Assembly: GCA_020747065.1 (NCBI GenBank)
Contig: JAGMVK010000003.1
Coordinates: forward strand, 1,612,001-1,676,000
Length of the DNA stretch: 64,000 bases
Reading direction: 5' to 3'
DNA from: Cadophora sp. MPI-SDFR-AT-0126
Taxonomy: Eukaryota > Ascomycota > Leotiomycetes > Helotiales > Ploettnerulaceae
The notes below the pieces were generated by a model, which was given only the letters and a program-made list of their open reading frames with translations, ran no database searches and was not told the DNA's origin. The translations under genes were made by a program, and so were the position numbers. Positions 38,791-50,644 of the stretch are shown piece after piece. Position 1 is the stretch's first letter. Each line of letters starts with the position of its first letter.

Positions 38791-39828
38791 ATGGGTTACG
38801 AAGATTCCGTCTACCTCGCCAAGCTTGCTGAGCAGGCTGAGCGTTATGAAGGTTAGTATCCATCGACTGCAATGTGCCCTGCCCGATATACTGAGACTGG
38901 ATTTAGAAATGGTGGAGAACATGAAGTCTGTTGCCTCCGAGGATCAAGAACTTTCTGTTGAAGAGCGAAATCTCCTGTCCGTTGCCTATAAGAACGTTAT
39001 TGGTGCCCGCCGTGCCTCGTGGAGAATCGTTACCTCGATCGAGCAGAAGGAGGAGTCTAAGGGAAACTCGACCCAAGTCACTCTCATCAAGGAGTACCGC
39101 CAAAAGATCGAGGCGGAGCTTGCCAAGATCTGTGAGGATATTCTTGAGGTTCTAGACAAGCACTTGATCCGTTCTGCCAAGAGCGGAGAGTCCAAGGTTT
39201 TCTACCACAAGATGTTCGTTTGCCCTCTGCCCTCTTTCCCTACGTCTTGCGACGACTTCTAACAGGTTCCTTGCAGGAAGGGAGATTACCACCGTTACCT
39301 CGCTGAGTTTGCCATTGGTGACAAGCGAAAGGAGTCTGCCGACAAGTCTCTCGAGGCTTACAAGAACGCCACCGAGGTTGCACAGACTGATCTCGCACCA
39401 ACACACCCAATCCGCCTCGGTCTTGCCCTTAACTTCTCCGTCTTCTATTATGAGATCTTGAACTCCCCTGATCAAGCCTGCCATCTTGCCAAGCAAGCTT
39501 TCGATGATGCTATTGCTGGTTTGTACCCCTCTTTTGATCGGCCGAAGTGATCTTCGAATTGTTTGTGGACCATATACTGACTCTAAACAGAACTTGATAC
39601 CCTCAGCGAGGAGAGCTACAAAGACTCTACCTTGATTATGCAACTCTTGAGAGACAACCTGGTAAGTTATTTGCAGCTTCTATCTGGTATTTGTACTAAT
39701 GTGTGCCTCAACAGACCCTCTGGACTTCATCAGAGGCCGAGCCAACTGCCACCGAGACTGCTGCGCCCGCCGCCGCTACTTCTGACGAGACCGCTGCACC
39801 AACGGAGCCCAAGGCGGACGCTGAGTAG
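38791..39828 (+). CDS. BMH1: 14-3-3 protein (Bmh/ArtA)
   Basis: Exons 38791-38851, 38907-39213, 39277-39518, 39591-39661 and 39715-39828; 264 residues. The start is [20 protein letters not shown]. The phosphopeptide groove is intact: [20 protein letters not shown] with its Lys/Arg residues, [11 protein letters not shown], and [16 protein letters not shown]. The tail is Thr/Ala/Glu-rich and variable, as usual. 14-3-3 dimers bind phosphoserine/threonine partners across signalling, cell cycle and metabolism. The second coding intron starts GTTCGT, the same unusual donor as in the IF1 gene, and offers two acceptor AGs (39265 and 39276). Only the second keeps the frame. Confidence 0.97.
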
Positions 39829-40847
39829 AGAATTGGTTTAGGCGTTGATGTTTGGGGGAACGGATACAAGCAATTTGGGCTGGGGGTATTGCATGTTTAG
39901 TAGCAATTGAGACCAAAGACTGGGCGGTTAAGCATACACAGGGGTTTTGGACGTTGATTCGCAACCTTGCTTTACGCGGTTTTAGACTCTAATGCACCAG
40001 ACTTTGTACTTACCCCTCCTGTCTCCACACCACTTGTTTCTTTGAACACCTGGCATCGCTTTTCCTTTTTCTCGATCAGATGTCCTATTATGGATAGATG
40101 TTTACGATTGATGCACTCACTGCTCATTGGTTTGGCTCTTTGTGGCTGGCTTTCTCTGTTTTTTATGAAAGGGGGTGCATGCGGGTAGACTAAAATATGG
40201 CAAATTCCCAAATATCAGACAAACCCTTTTGACCTGACTGTAGACTTCTTTTGAAGTGATACATTGATTGTCTCTTGAGTAAGCTTTGCACGGTGTCAGG
40301 GATGGATCAGTGGTATCTTTAATTTTTATGTTCTGTGAAATTGATTCTCTAATCATCTGTATGCTGTCCTGATGGTCATGATTCATGAATTGATGATAAC
40401 AAGCAGCCCGATTGTCCATGCCCAAGCAGACGTAACACGAAACAACCTTTGAGAATACCAGCAAATAAAGAAGCACAACCCCACAACAGTAGCACGAGCC
40501 ACTATCCATCCACATCATCTTATCGTCATCATACCAAAAGCAAGTACCCAGCGAACCACACTCCGTACGATCCAAGCAACAACACAAAAAGTAAGCAGTG
40601 AGTACCAGTAAGCAATAACAAGCACAAATACGCAGCAAAACCCAAAACCCCGATTATACTCAACAAGGACAGGTAGGAATCAAAAAATCAACAGCAACGA
40701 ACACTCCTTCAGTCAAACGCCCGCGCCAGTCTCGCCCAATTTTCATATATGCTTTCCACAGACGCCGGTTTTATGCAAGCACAGGTAGTACAGCATGATG
40801 TATACGTACGGTCAATCTCACCAATGTGATAATATCAAGTGACTCAT
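39829..40847. other. convergent 3' flanks of 14-3-3 and CDC14
   Basis: 1 kb between two stop codons. It is T-rich after the 14-3-3 stop and A-rich before the CDC14 stop on the plus strand, consistent with two 3' UTRs. No gene is seen. Confidence 0.65.
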
Positions 40848-42857
40848 CTACAGGCCAGAGACCTTGCGAGAGGAGCTGATGCTCCCAACTCTCCCGCTGG
40901 TCTTGCGGACGCCAGCAGGCTCTTTGCTACCTCGTAAGCTGTCGCCGCTTCGCTTGGGGCTTCCACGGACTTTGGCGAGGGTACTTGAGCCGCTTCCTGA
41001 CTTCATGGCACCGGGGGTCTTGGGCCGAGAACCGGAACCAATGTTCTCGATATCATTACTGCTATCGTTGTCGATCGAGCTGTAGATTGTTGTAGTAGTT
41101 TGGCTTATGCTACGACCTGCTGGAGAACGGGATGACTTGCGGCTGGTTCGCATGCGAAATTGGATCTCATCCTCTCCATCAGGATCCTCGTTAGACGAGC
41201 GGTGGATGGAGATCATCTCGGTCTCCCTTTGAAGCATGTGTTCATCCTCAGTTGTGCTGTAAGAGATATTGCGGCTGTATGGGTGGTGGCGATCGACTGC
41301 TCTGCTTGTCTTTCTAGGCTGGCCAGGGGTAGGAGCTGGCAGGCAATCTTCTTGGACACCAATACTGTTGCGCTGCTCGTTGTCGACTTCGCCAAGTGGT
41401 GACCTTCGACTCCCATTTGGCGGTGTTGCAATTTGGTTGTTGAGCAGGTATTGCTTTTGCGAAAGCTTCGTTGGGGTGTGTGGCGCCATGCTTGCCATCT
41501 TCTCCTTCATCTTGATCTCGAATTGCTCTTCCAGCCACCACTCACGGAAAGTTCCCTGATTCAAATGCAACCAGTGCTGTTGAGGACCAACAACCATGCC
41601 AGGTCTCATGAAGCGCATGTAGGCAATGATCTCGTTCGCAGTAAAGCCATATCGGTAGATCAAATAAGCACCAATCAAACAACCGGTACGTCCAAGGCCA
41701 GCTTTGCAGTGCACAGCGATGCCCCTCTTCTTCACAGTGATCACCTCATGTGCTAGACTAATGAACTTTCGAACAGTGCTGAGTGGTGGGCATGTTCCAT
41801 CATCAAAAATCATGTCTAAGTGCTGAATGCCAAGGGCGGTAAAATACGAAGGCGAATATAGCTCCGAGTTCAATCGAACCACCAAGCCGATATTACGTTC
41901 CGAGAAATGCTTGAGGACGTTCTTGAATGGACCAGGAAGCGTCGGGTGAGCATCAACGGCCTTCAGAGTCGATGGTAACGTGGCAAATAGTGGAGAGGTT
42001 GGTGAGATTGGTGCCACGGGAGTGTGTTGTGGGGATGCAAATGCAAGAAAGTCTGGAGTCAACCAGTTGAAATCTCCTTGATCCACCCTCTCGTATCGCT
42101 CATACTCTTCAAGGTCGAATTGCGACAAAGCGCAAAACCCTTGTTCCTTTGCCCGCCAAACACCATAGACCACATCTTGTACTGTTATCCCGTAGTCCGC
42201 TTGACTGTATCCTGCATCGCGGAATGGCATTAGAGGTGGGTCGGCTTGTGCGATGGGTGCAAGAGCAAGATGAGGTGCCCAAGATTGTATCAGGACCATA
42301 TAGGAAGCCAGCAGACAGGCAGCATTTGCTCGACCTAATCATGTTAATTTTCTCTACTGCAAGCTGGGAAGAATCACACTCACTCCGCGCATCCGCCTTG
42401 CTCCAGAATACAACAGGTCTGCTCTTGTTCTCGGGTGCGCCGAGGATGTCATGGAATTGGACGGCAAATCGGTACAAGTGTCCAATGTGTAATGGTCCAA
42501 AATCGTGGTGGAATGCGTTGTATAGGAGGGTATCATCAATTGAGAAGTAGCACGGCGGAGTACGGTCTCGCTCTGAGAGAACCGCAGAGGGGCCGTCCAC
42601 AGCTCTTGCGGAGCGCTTGCTGGGAGAACGACGGGATGGCGCCGGATCAGGGTACGGGAAGAGAGTGTCTGCTGATGGCGGAGAAGTAAAGGATGCTAGG
42701 TAAAGCCGGTCTGTATCTGTTAGCAAAGTGTGCTGGACCATCTGCGCAAGCTTGACCGTCTAAACAAGTCGCACGCGCGCAGCTTTTCGAGGAAGAAACT
42801 CGAGTTCTGACCTGGGATGTATTCAATGATCTGCCCATATTTCACGGAAGGCGTCAT
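40848..42857 (-). CDS. CDC14: dual-specificity phosphatase Cdc14
   Basis: Exons 42857-42812, 42716-42384 and 42334-40848; introns of 95 and 49 bp; 621 residues. The N-terminal half (about 17-160) is the structural DSPn domain (DTDRLYLASF, YNAFHHDFGPLHIGHLYRF). The catalytic domain follows, with the loop HCKAGLGRTG (Cys336, Arg342) and the upstream acid loop FDDGTCP. The rest is a Ser/Arg/Pro-rich tail, as in other Cdc14 proteins. It holds nuclear-export, localisation and Cdk-site regions in relatives. Cdc14 dephosphorylates Cdk1 sites at mitotic exit, in cytokinesis and septation. The first intron starts GTCAGA. The start ATG encodes MTPSVKYGQIIEYIP and is preceded by no other in-frame ATG that fits. 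Confidence 0.96.
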
Positions 42858-43523
42858 TCTGAAGTGTGGTGTGCGATTGTGACACGATTGTGGGAGACTC
42901 GTGGCGATTTGATTTTGGACGACTTGTTGATCCAGGCACTTGTTTGTTGTTTTGTTGACGGTCCTATAAACAAAGCATACTCTTCAAATGGGAATGAATC
43001 GCAGTCTAGGACGCAGAAGAAGTAGAAATACGGATTGATACTGGAATAGTGAAACGGAAGAAGGGAGGAAATGTTGTTGTCTTCACTGTGTTGAAGTTGA
43101 CCTGGAGCTTGAGAGCGAACGATGTTTAGAGGTTTTAGCTCGATATGGAAAGAACTAGTGTTGTTACCTATGGCAACCACGACCACATCTCCTTTAAAGC
43201 AGCAGTCCTTTGCCTGTTAGGAAGCCCCTGGAGTCTTTTGATGACATGATGATTTGATTCCTTCGAGTCATCGGAAATGTGTTCCAAATCAAAAACATTT
43301 GCTTTTGAAACCATCAGTTTTTGACGGGTATGATATCTTGTGAGTCTTTGTGATCTATAGGCAAGTGTACATGATCCAAACCCCACTGCCCCAATGTGAT
43401 TCAGCGCCGCTTTTCGTACCCGCCAACTAGCCACAATCAAGACGCCACACAACAGCTCTCCAGAGATTATCAAATTCATGCAAGCTCCATTCCGTGCGAT
43501 CTGATACCAAGTTGATAATCACT
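42858..43523. promoter_or_regulatory. divergent promoter, CDC14 / PCC1
   Basis: 666 bp between the two start codons. Open stretches on the minus strand here have no conserved features. No clear TATA box or known motif was found. Confidence 0.55.
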
Positions 43524-43960
43524 ATGACGACCACAGCTCTAGACACAGAATTCCCATGCTCACTGTGCGTGCCTTGCACAAAACCCATACCTTTCTCCGT
43601 TCGCCGACACAAGTCCACCAAAAACTGACCCAGTCCCACAGTACAATCGACCTCCCCCTCCCAACCGCTCGTCTCGCATCCATTGCTCTGAGAACCCTCG
43701 TCGTCGACGCAGAACTCTCCCCTCTCGTGCGCCGCTCCTTCTCTACCATCATACCGTCTACCGTATCGGCGGCAAATGGAACGTCGGGAGAAGAGAAAGG
43801 CGAGGAGAGCGTACTAAGGACGGAATACAAGGCGACGACGAACCGTATGTTGAGGGTTGCTGTCAATGGGTTCATGGAGAGCTTGAGTGTTGTGCTGGGG
43901 ATAATGGAGGAGTTGGATGTGGACGTCTTCGGAAAGGAATTGGAGAAGGGGAGTGAGTGA
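43524..43960 (+). CDS. PCC1: EKC/KEOPS complex subunit Pcc1
   Basis: Exons 43524-43564 and 43642-43960, a 77-bp intron with donor GTGCGT, 119 residues. Splicing joins FPCSL to TIDLPLPTARLASIALRTL, the start of the Pcc1 fold, followed by VDAELSPLVRRSFS and a C-terminal helix (NRMLRVAVNGFMESL). Pcc1 forms the dimer core of the KEOPS complex, which makes the t6A modification on ANN-reading tRNAs and acts in telomere upkeep and transcription. The insert between residues 55 and 75 (Ser/Gly/Glu-rich) is a fungal loop. Starting translation inside the intron-containing frame at 43556 would lose the first strand, so 43524 is preferred. Confidence 0.9.
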
Positions 43961-44630
43961 ATGGAGCCCGGTTTGCAAAGGAGAATCAAATTATGGGAGG
44001 GAGCTTTGCCTATTGGGACACTCAGAGGTGCTGAACTGCGCATCGATAGCATCTACACTTCTCTGGGCACAGCTCCCTTATGGTTCCGAGATCCCTGCGA
44101 TTCCTGCTGCCATATGGGGACTACAAATGGACAGATACAGTCCAGCAGTTGGACAATTGCTGGAGATGTTTGGCTTTGGGGCTGAAAGTCCAGGACATCC
44201 ATAACCCCTCAGAGACTTCACGCTCGAGCTGGCCATTCTTGTCCGATGGCGTGAGCTGGGAGAAAAGCATTGTCTAAAACTATTATCAAATTTCAGACCA
44301 GTTGATCCAGACACTCAATATCTCATATTGAGTTCAAGCATTCCACTCTCATTCCAACTTTCAAGATTTAAAATACAAACGAGCCATGTCAAAGTATCTC
44401 ATGTTTCCTCTGATTACTTTTTCTACTATTCAGCTATCATGATGCCGCCTATTCCGAGAATGATATCTCGGTTCCAGGTTATTACATAAAGTCATAATTA
44501 TGCAGCAGCTCGCCCAGCGCCCGCCATAATTCTCTAAGATAACCTCCCAGTTCTATACATGAAGCAAGCCCAGGTATCATAAACTCCAAAACTTCCTGCA
44601 AAATCAAGTTTCCACTCCATGCCCTGTGCT
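43961..44630. other. convergent 3' flanks of PCC1 and nuc-1
   Basis: 670 bp with no supported gene; AT-rich from about 44280 to 44520. Confidence 0.65.
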
Positions 44631-46704
44631 TCAAACCTTTTCCTCTTCCTGTTTTGCAGCCTTTTCTTTGAGCTGCCGCTCGGCTTCCTCTGCCCTCTTG
44701 TTCGCATTGGCGATATCCTGCTTGAGTTGCTTGATGTACTCGATTGCTTGCTCAACAGTACTCGCTTTGCTGTTTGCGCTCTGAGCCGCGGATTTCGCGT
44801 TCGTAGCTTCAACATTGTCCCCCGCATCTCCGCTTCCACTTTTCTCTCCTCCGCTATCCTTAGCACCACGGGGTAACAGAGTCGCGATCTCCTGTAACGC
44901 TGAGTTTATACGATTTCGTCGTCCTTGCTCAGCAATCTTGTGAGATGTGCGCTTCGAGGTTAGATTCGTGGAAAGTTCTTGGGGGTATGAAACCCCTGGT
45001 AAATGTGTTCCTTCGAGGATATTTTGATAATTCGACTTCGACGCTGCCAACAGAAGGGAGGCAGTATCACCGGACCCATTACTTCCTCCAGGAAGGAGAG
45101 GCTTTATGCTCGGCGATATTCTAGGCAATAGTGCTGGCGAGACGAGTACAGAGCTACTGGCTCTCTTCTTCGAGGATCGAGCGGCAAGTTGAGGTGTCTT
45201 GCGAGTCGTCGTACTCGCTCCATTAATGGCATCAATTTGTGGACTTTGACTCGATGCTGCGGTTCCTGGGCGGGTGAAGGCTGGAGAAGGTAATGTTGGA
45301 AATGATGGTGTCTTTGCTCCTGTCGAATTCATCGTAGGTGTGACTTGGCCGTCATCTTGAGTGTCAAGTCGTGAGAGCTCAGGTCTGCTAGTCGCAGATT
45401 CTGGTAAGGCAAATCCATCCATTCCCGGATCATCCAAATCCATGTTTTGCGTGCTTCCAGGCTGGCCAATCGGCGGTGATTGTGTCAATCTCATGAGAGA
45501 TGCCGGCGTAGCAGGGGAGCCGAGAACCAACTGTTGAGCCCTGCTATTCGACTTCTGAGCCTGGATATATGGCGAAGCTTTCGTTGAGCCAGGGGCTGGG
45601 ACAGGAGGTGGAGCCATTTCTGATAAGTGCTCAGGGGATATTGAGCCATTCTCTGATTCTTCTGTGCTGGCTGCAGAGTGTGACGAGCTTGCAGCTTTTG
45701 ATCGTGCGACTTGGGGATGTTCTGGCTCTAGTATATCTCCCAACGCTTGTGAGGGCAGTGCTGTAATGCTGTTCTTCTTCCCTTTCCTAGGTTTGACGAT
45801 GGGCGATTGGCGAACAGCGCGAGCATTACGAGGCTTCGGATTCTGCTGTAGTGCTTTCTTACTAGCTTTTCTTGCAAGAATCGTAGAACTTGCCGGAGCA
45901 GAGTGGCTGTCATGACTAGTGTCAATTGGTGAATTCGTTGTTCCAGATAGTCGCTGATCATATACCGAGGAATGATCATTTTGGGCATGAAGTGCTGGAG
46001 AGCTCAATGGACTAAAGTATGCACCTGGAACGGTGTATTCTGGAATGTTGAAATGAGGATCTAGTGGGGTCACAGCTGGGGATACCAGTGGGGTAAAAGC
46101 CATCTAGAAAACATCAGAAACAGGACCATGGGGGGATAAACATTTACAAACTGACCTCCTGCTCCTTGACATGCATCTGAAATCTCTCAAAAATAGCTTG
46201 CTGTTGGGTGTCTGGCTGAGAATAGTAATGAGGGCCGCCTCCATGCATCTCCACACTATTTGGAGTTGGAGGAATCATTCGACTCTGTGCATAGAAATTT
46301 CGCTGCTGCTCTTGCAATTGCCTCTGTTGTTGCTCATGTCTCTGGTGCTGCAAGTACTGGATTTGGGCATCCAATTCAGATAGCCTCTCGTTTGACGAGT
46401 GCCCTTGAATGAGAGTCGGTGCGTGAATCGAAGAGTGATTTGTGGCTACAGTCATTGCGGGCATGTGCTCTTGCATAGTGGTATCCTGCCCCATGCCCGA
46501 GTTGCCATTCTCTATTCCAGTATCCATAGCATCGCCTCCTGCCTGACCCATCATTTGGGCGCCTTGCTGGTTGAAATCTTGGAAGTCGAATTGAAGCCCG
46601 TCACCAAGCCCATTGATTCCCATGTCCAAAAATTGCTGGAAGTCATCCTGTGCCACAGAAAGAGTTGGATCTTGTCCCTCCCAGCCACTTGATGTATTCA
46701 TCAT
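44631..46704 (-). CDS. nuc-1: bHLH transcription factor, phosphate regulator NUC-1/Pho4 type
   Basis: Exons 46704-46156 and 46103-44631, a 52-bp intron with donor GTCAGT, 673 residues. 46704 is the first in-frame ATG (MMNTSSGWEG). The N-terminal acidic part (LSVAQDDFQQFLDMGINGLG) fits an activation or Pho80/Pho85-contact region; a Gln-rich segment follows near residue 130. Just before the DNA-binding domain is the family hallmark SKSNYQNILEGTHLPGVSYP. The bHLH (about 566-647) has the class B basic region HKIAEQGRR, with the His, Glu and Arg that read CACGTG. A long Ser/Gly loop separates the two helices. NUC-1 turns on phosphatases and phosphate transporters under phosphate starvation. The protein ends in a charged coiled coil. 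Confidence 0.92.
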
Positions 46705-49700
46705 GAACGCCTTTTGCCTCCGCCCTTGCGCGATGGGTATGTGTGGAGGCTTGGAATGCGATGCGGGGTGTTGCGACGAGCCTCGAGGGGCAGTGGTTCG
46801 AAGTATGCGCAATTGCGATGCGAAAGCTTAGTCCATGTGGCTGTTGACTCGGCGCGGTGATCGCTATGAACCGAAAGGACGACGTGAAGTGAGACAATTG
46901 ACTCGCAGACTCTTGATCCGTGGTCTGCTGTGTTTGTGTTGAAGGCCCAGGTAGAATCTCTCTTCAAGCCTCGGTCGTACTGTCAGAGAAGAGGTCGAGG
47001 CGTAACTCTCATTTGCTGCCCCACTAAATACTTTCAACGACAGTGAAAAAGGATTCAGAACAAGAGCGAGTGACAGTAAGTAGAGAAAGAGAGCAATAAA
47101 TCGCGCTGCAGGTTACGTATCAAGGTACGGTTCGTGAGAGCGATTGTCGACTGATGGTTGAGGCGGCTTCTGGTGATCAGCGTTCCAGGGCAGTCGTTGT
47201 TCTGATTGTCGAGAAATTCTGCAGGGCAATCTTTGCTGTCTGCTGGGAACTAGGTGTGGTCGGCAGTCGCGGTTGGCTGGCTCCTGATGTGCTAATACCA
47301 ACTACTAACTGACTACTTGTGCTACTTCCGTACAACAATTAAAGGCCGGAGCTGGGCGGCGGACGGCTTGCGATGGATTTGGTGGAGGGGAAGGTCGCTC
47401 GCCGATATCGAACTGGCAAAGAAGTGCTTTTAATCTCGACCAAGTCAGCCAGCTGGTTGACTCTGAAGAACAGCGTTCTTTACTTCGGAGGACGGAGAGG
47501 CTGTATTTCTGGCTTCGGACGGGTATTCGCAATGGTCATAAAATGCAGCGCGCAGCTGTTTTCTTCCAGTAGTCTCTCCGGTTGGCGCGCAAGAGTGGAG
47601 TGAAGTGAAGTGGAGTGCGCTGCTCGCTCTCCTTTGCTTTGGTTGCTGCTTACCCGGACGGGCAAGTGATAGAAGAGGAGAGGGAAGGGAATCTCTCTCT
47701 CCAGGGTCCAGGGAGAGAAGAGAGTGGGGAAGCGGAATGTGGAAGTTGAAGGCGGGAATAGGAGAAGAGAGCTGGTGAAGCCGTGTTGACAGAGAATCAA
47801 AGGTGCTGCTGCTACCAATGAATGGTATTATCATTCCAAAGGTACGAAAATCAACAAGATAGAGAGACCGATAGAGAGGATTGGGCAGACTCAAAAGATA
47901 GTGAGTGAGTGGCTGATGGAGCTTATTACAGCTCTTCCCTCCATCTTCCCCTCCGGCCTAGGCTTTCTATGCAGACATGCTGGTCATGCATGTATGTATG
48001 TGCCTTTGTGCGTCAGTCTCTCCCCATCCATTTCGGCGCGGGGGTCATTGCTTTTTCGCTCCCTCATACAGCCTTCTTAACACCTCTCGCGAGTTCTCGC
48101 TACTGGCCACCTGATTCGCGACGCGAGGCGAGGCGAGGCGAGGCGATGCCACCCCCCCATGCCGGCTCGATTAGGCCTCCCCCACCATGAAATTCGAGAC
48201 ACACAAATATCGATGGCAATGCAGGTAGTGATCGATGGACTCTTCCGGGTCTCTCATAATACTCCTGCGTAACACTCGCTTGCAACTGCCCCTTCAACAA
48301 TCTCAACATCCCTCTCAAGCACGAGGTTAATCTCCCAGACGACATACTTGGTGGGGTCTTTAACAGGTCCTGGCCCAGCTCTGCTCTGGGTTCTTCCCAG
48401 CCTATTTCACCGCTCGCCTGACTCCAACCTGTGAAGCAACGAACAGCTGATGGCATTCTACTCAGTCCACTGGATAAAGTATGCCACAAGTACCATCACG
48501 CGAACAGTTCACTTTGTCACGTCCAAAGACACCACCAGCATTGCACCAACAGCTCCAGCGTTCAGCCTCGCCGTCACAGAGCCTTCAATCTCTAGTGGGG
48601 GTGAGATGCCATAATGCCATACAAACGAACCCAAGCAGCCAGATACTTGCAGCCGCTGCAACTCTGGTTCGCTGGGGCACCCCTGTCTGGTCCTGATTGG
48701 CGATGTTGATTGGAACATGTCAAATGTTCATTGTTGACCCATGTCACGATACTTGCCGAATGGAGTCCGGCAGAGTCTGTAGAGAATCAAGACTATTTGA
48801 GAAGTAGTAGTCCCACCAAAGCCATCAATCCAGCATCACTCTTACCGACTCCTTATCCTGACGAAGTTAGCAGTGCCAAAGACCACAATTCGAGTTCCAA
48901 GTATCGGCAATGCAACACAGAACAGGCATTTCAAATTTCTTGCCAGTTTCCAAGCATCTAGAACAGGCAACTTCTTCTTCAGCAACCATGAGAGACCTGT
49001 ACTGAGTCTATCGAGTCTCCTTTTGGATCCCGGCTACCTGGTTGTGGCGTCGTTACCTTGTTCTCGACACCAAGACTCTTACATCGCGGCATGCAATGTG
49101 ATGAAAGGTCGAGGCAAATCTCTAGAATGATCTCAGGAGCCACTGATGGTCTGCAGATTTCTTCTACCCTATCAGTGGCGTCAGTAATTGGCATGGATCC
49201 CAAATCAGGTTCTAGAGGGCTTCAATCTTCTCTAGTCATTGGGTCAACGGTCACTGTCTCTCCACCTCACCCTGGAAGCCAAAAAAAACGCCCTGCGCAG
49301 GCTGCGGCCGGAACTCCCTGCTCCTTGAAAGCCTTTCAAATGCCCGACAAGGCTTCTAGAAGGATTTGTGACGTTTTTATTGCTTCCATGCAGAAATCTT
49401 TCTGTGGGTTGGACGTGGGTGAGCAGCAGGCGTCTCAGCTGACCTATCAGGAGTCTCGTTTAGCCCACGCTCCCCCGGACTCGCCGCCTCATAAAGAAGC
49501 AACATCCTCATTCAAGATAGACGTGATCATGACACGGGCTTACCCGCCTGTTGAATGTTTTAGATGGTGTTTTCCACCATTTGACAAGCCACGCTGGCTT
49601 CAATACAACCTTGACACGAAGTCGCGTGCATGGGAGAGATCATCCGAAACGTTGCAGTACAGGAACTATCATCAAACACAGAAACATATCTAGTCGATTC

Positions 49701-50644
49701 TCAGCCAGGCTGGGGATGTTTTACTTCTACGGCAGTATCGGTGACTCTCGCTTCGGTGACAACGGGACAGCAGATTTGTAGCAGCGTCTGATTAACATCA
49801 CCTTGCTTTTTCCGAGTCTTGGTCTACCTGCTTTAGGAATTTTTCTCTGCTTGTGTCTTGCCATTCCGTCTTTGGACGGTATAGGTTTCTTTCTCGAAGG
49901 AGACCTCAAGTACAGTCACTCGAACTTGCCGCAACATCCGCCAGCTTCACTTCGTTTGTTACCGTAATAGTTTTGTTTACTTCCGCGTTTTCCTGGTTGT
50001 ATCCTATGGCCAAAAAGACCAACTACTGATTGCAGAGTCCCCGAGTCTGCAGCAGTTGAGATATCATCCATACTCCACTGGAACTTTTACGTTTACCGTA
50101 TGCTTGTCCACTGCTTTGCTACCAAGTGTGATTTCCTGAGTGTCTGGGCAGGTACCGCGCCCCAAGGTCAATGTCAATAGAGCAAAGTCAACTAAAGTGC
50201 CTGCGACAATGCGGCTTATGGTGTGTTAAAAGCCTCCAGAGAAGAGTCCCTCATTATGGTGAGTAGGTGGGAAAGCTGATTCTGGATTTCCCCCGACTGT
50301 CTCTTTCCCTTCATCATCCAAGTATTGAGCTAAGCTCACCAATTCACCTCCATGTGCATTTCGGTTTAGCCTCCTCAACTTAGTCTTGTCGACGCTTTGA
50401 ATATGGCTACTTCGGTATGTCTCCAAGACAATAGTGTGAGCTCCCGTGGCGATATCAATAATTTGTAACAGTGAATGCCTTCTTAGCATCGCGACATCCT
50501 GGAGGGGAAGGAGCGACCTCTAGAGGCTCCAACTTTTAATCCCCACGAAGGGACATTGTCAAAGAACATGCAACATCCTCGAAACAACCCGAAAAATCTC
50601 GAGGTAGATCGCGAAAGCCAGATCATAAAATCACCACTCCAGCA
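46705..50644. other. leader of nuc-1 and gene-poor DNA
   Basis: Upstream of nuc-1 the minus strand is CT-rich at about 47900-47590, a likely transcription start with a leader of about 1 kb. Beyond 48 kb I see no recognisable gene. The longest open stretch (49058-49693, plus) starts without ATG, has mixed composition and no motif. A GAGGC array lies at about 48122-48147. Confidence 0.45.
48122..48147 (+). repeat. GAGGC/GGCGA pentamer array
   Basis: About five head-to-tail copies of GAGGC in otherwise unique sequence. Simple repeat with no visible role. Confidence 0.75.

Noticed and set aside
49058..49693. Open frame of 211 codons
   Set aside because: Begins with TTG, composition is mixed and nothing in it is recognisable.
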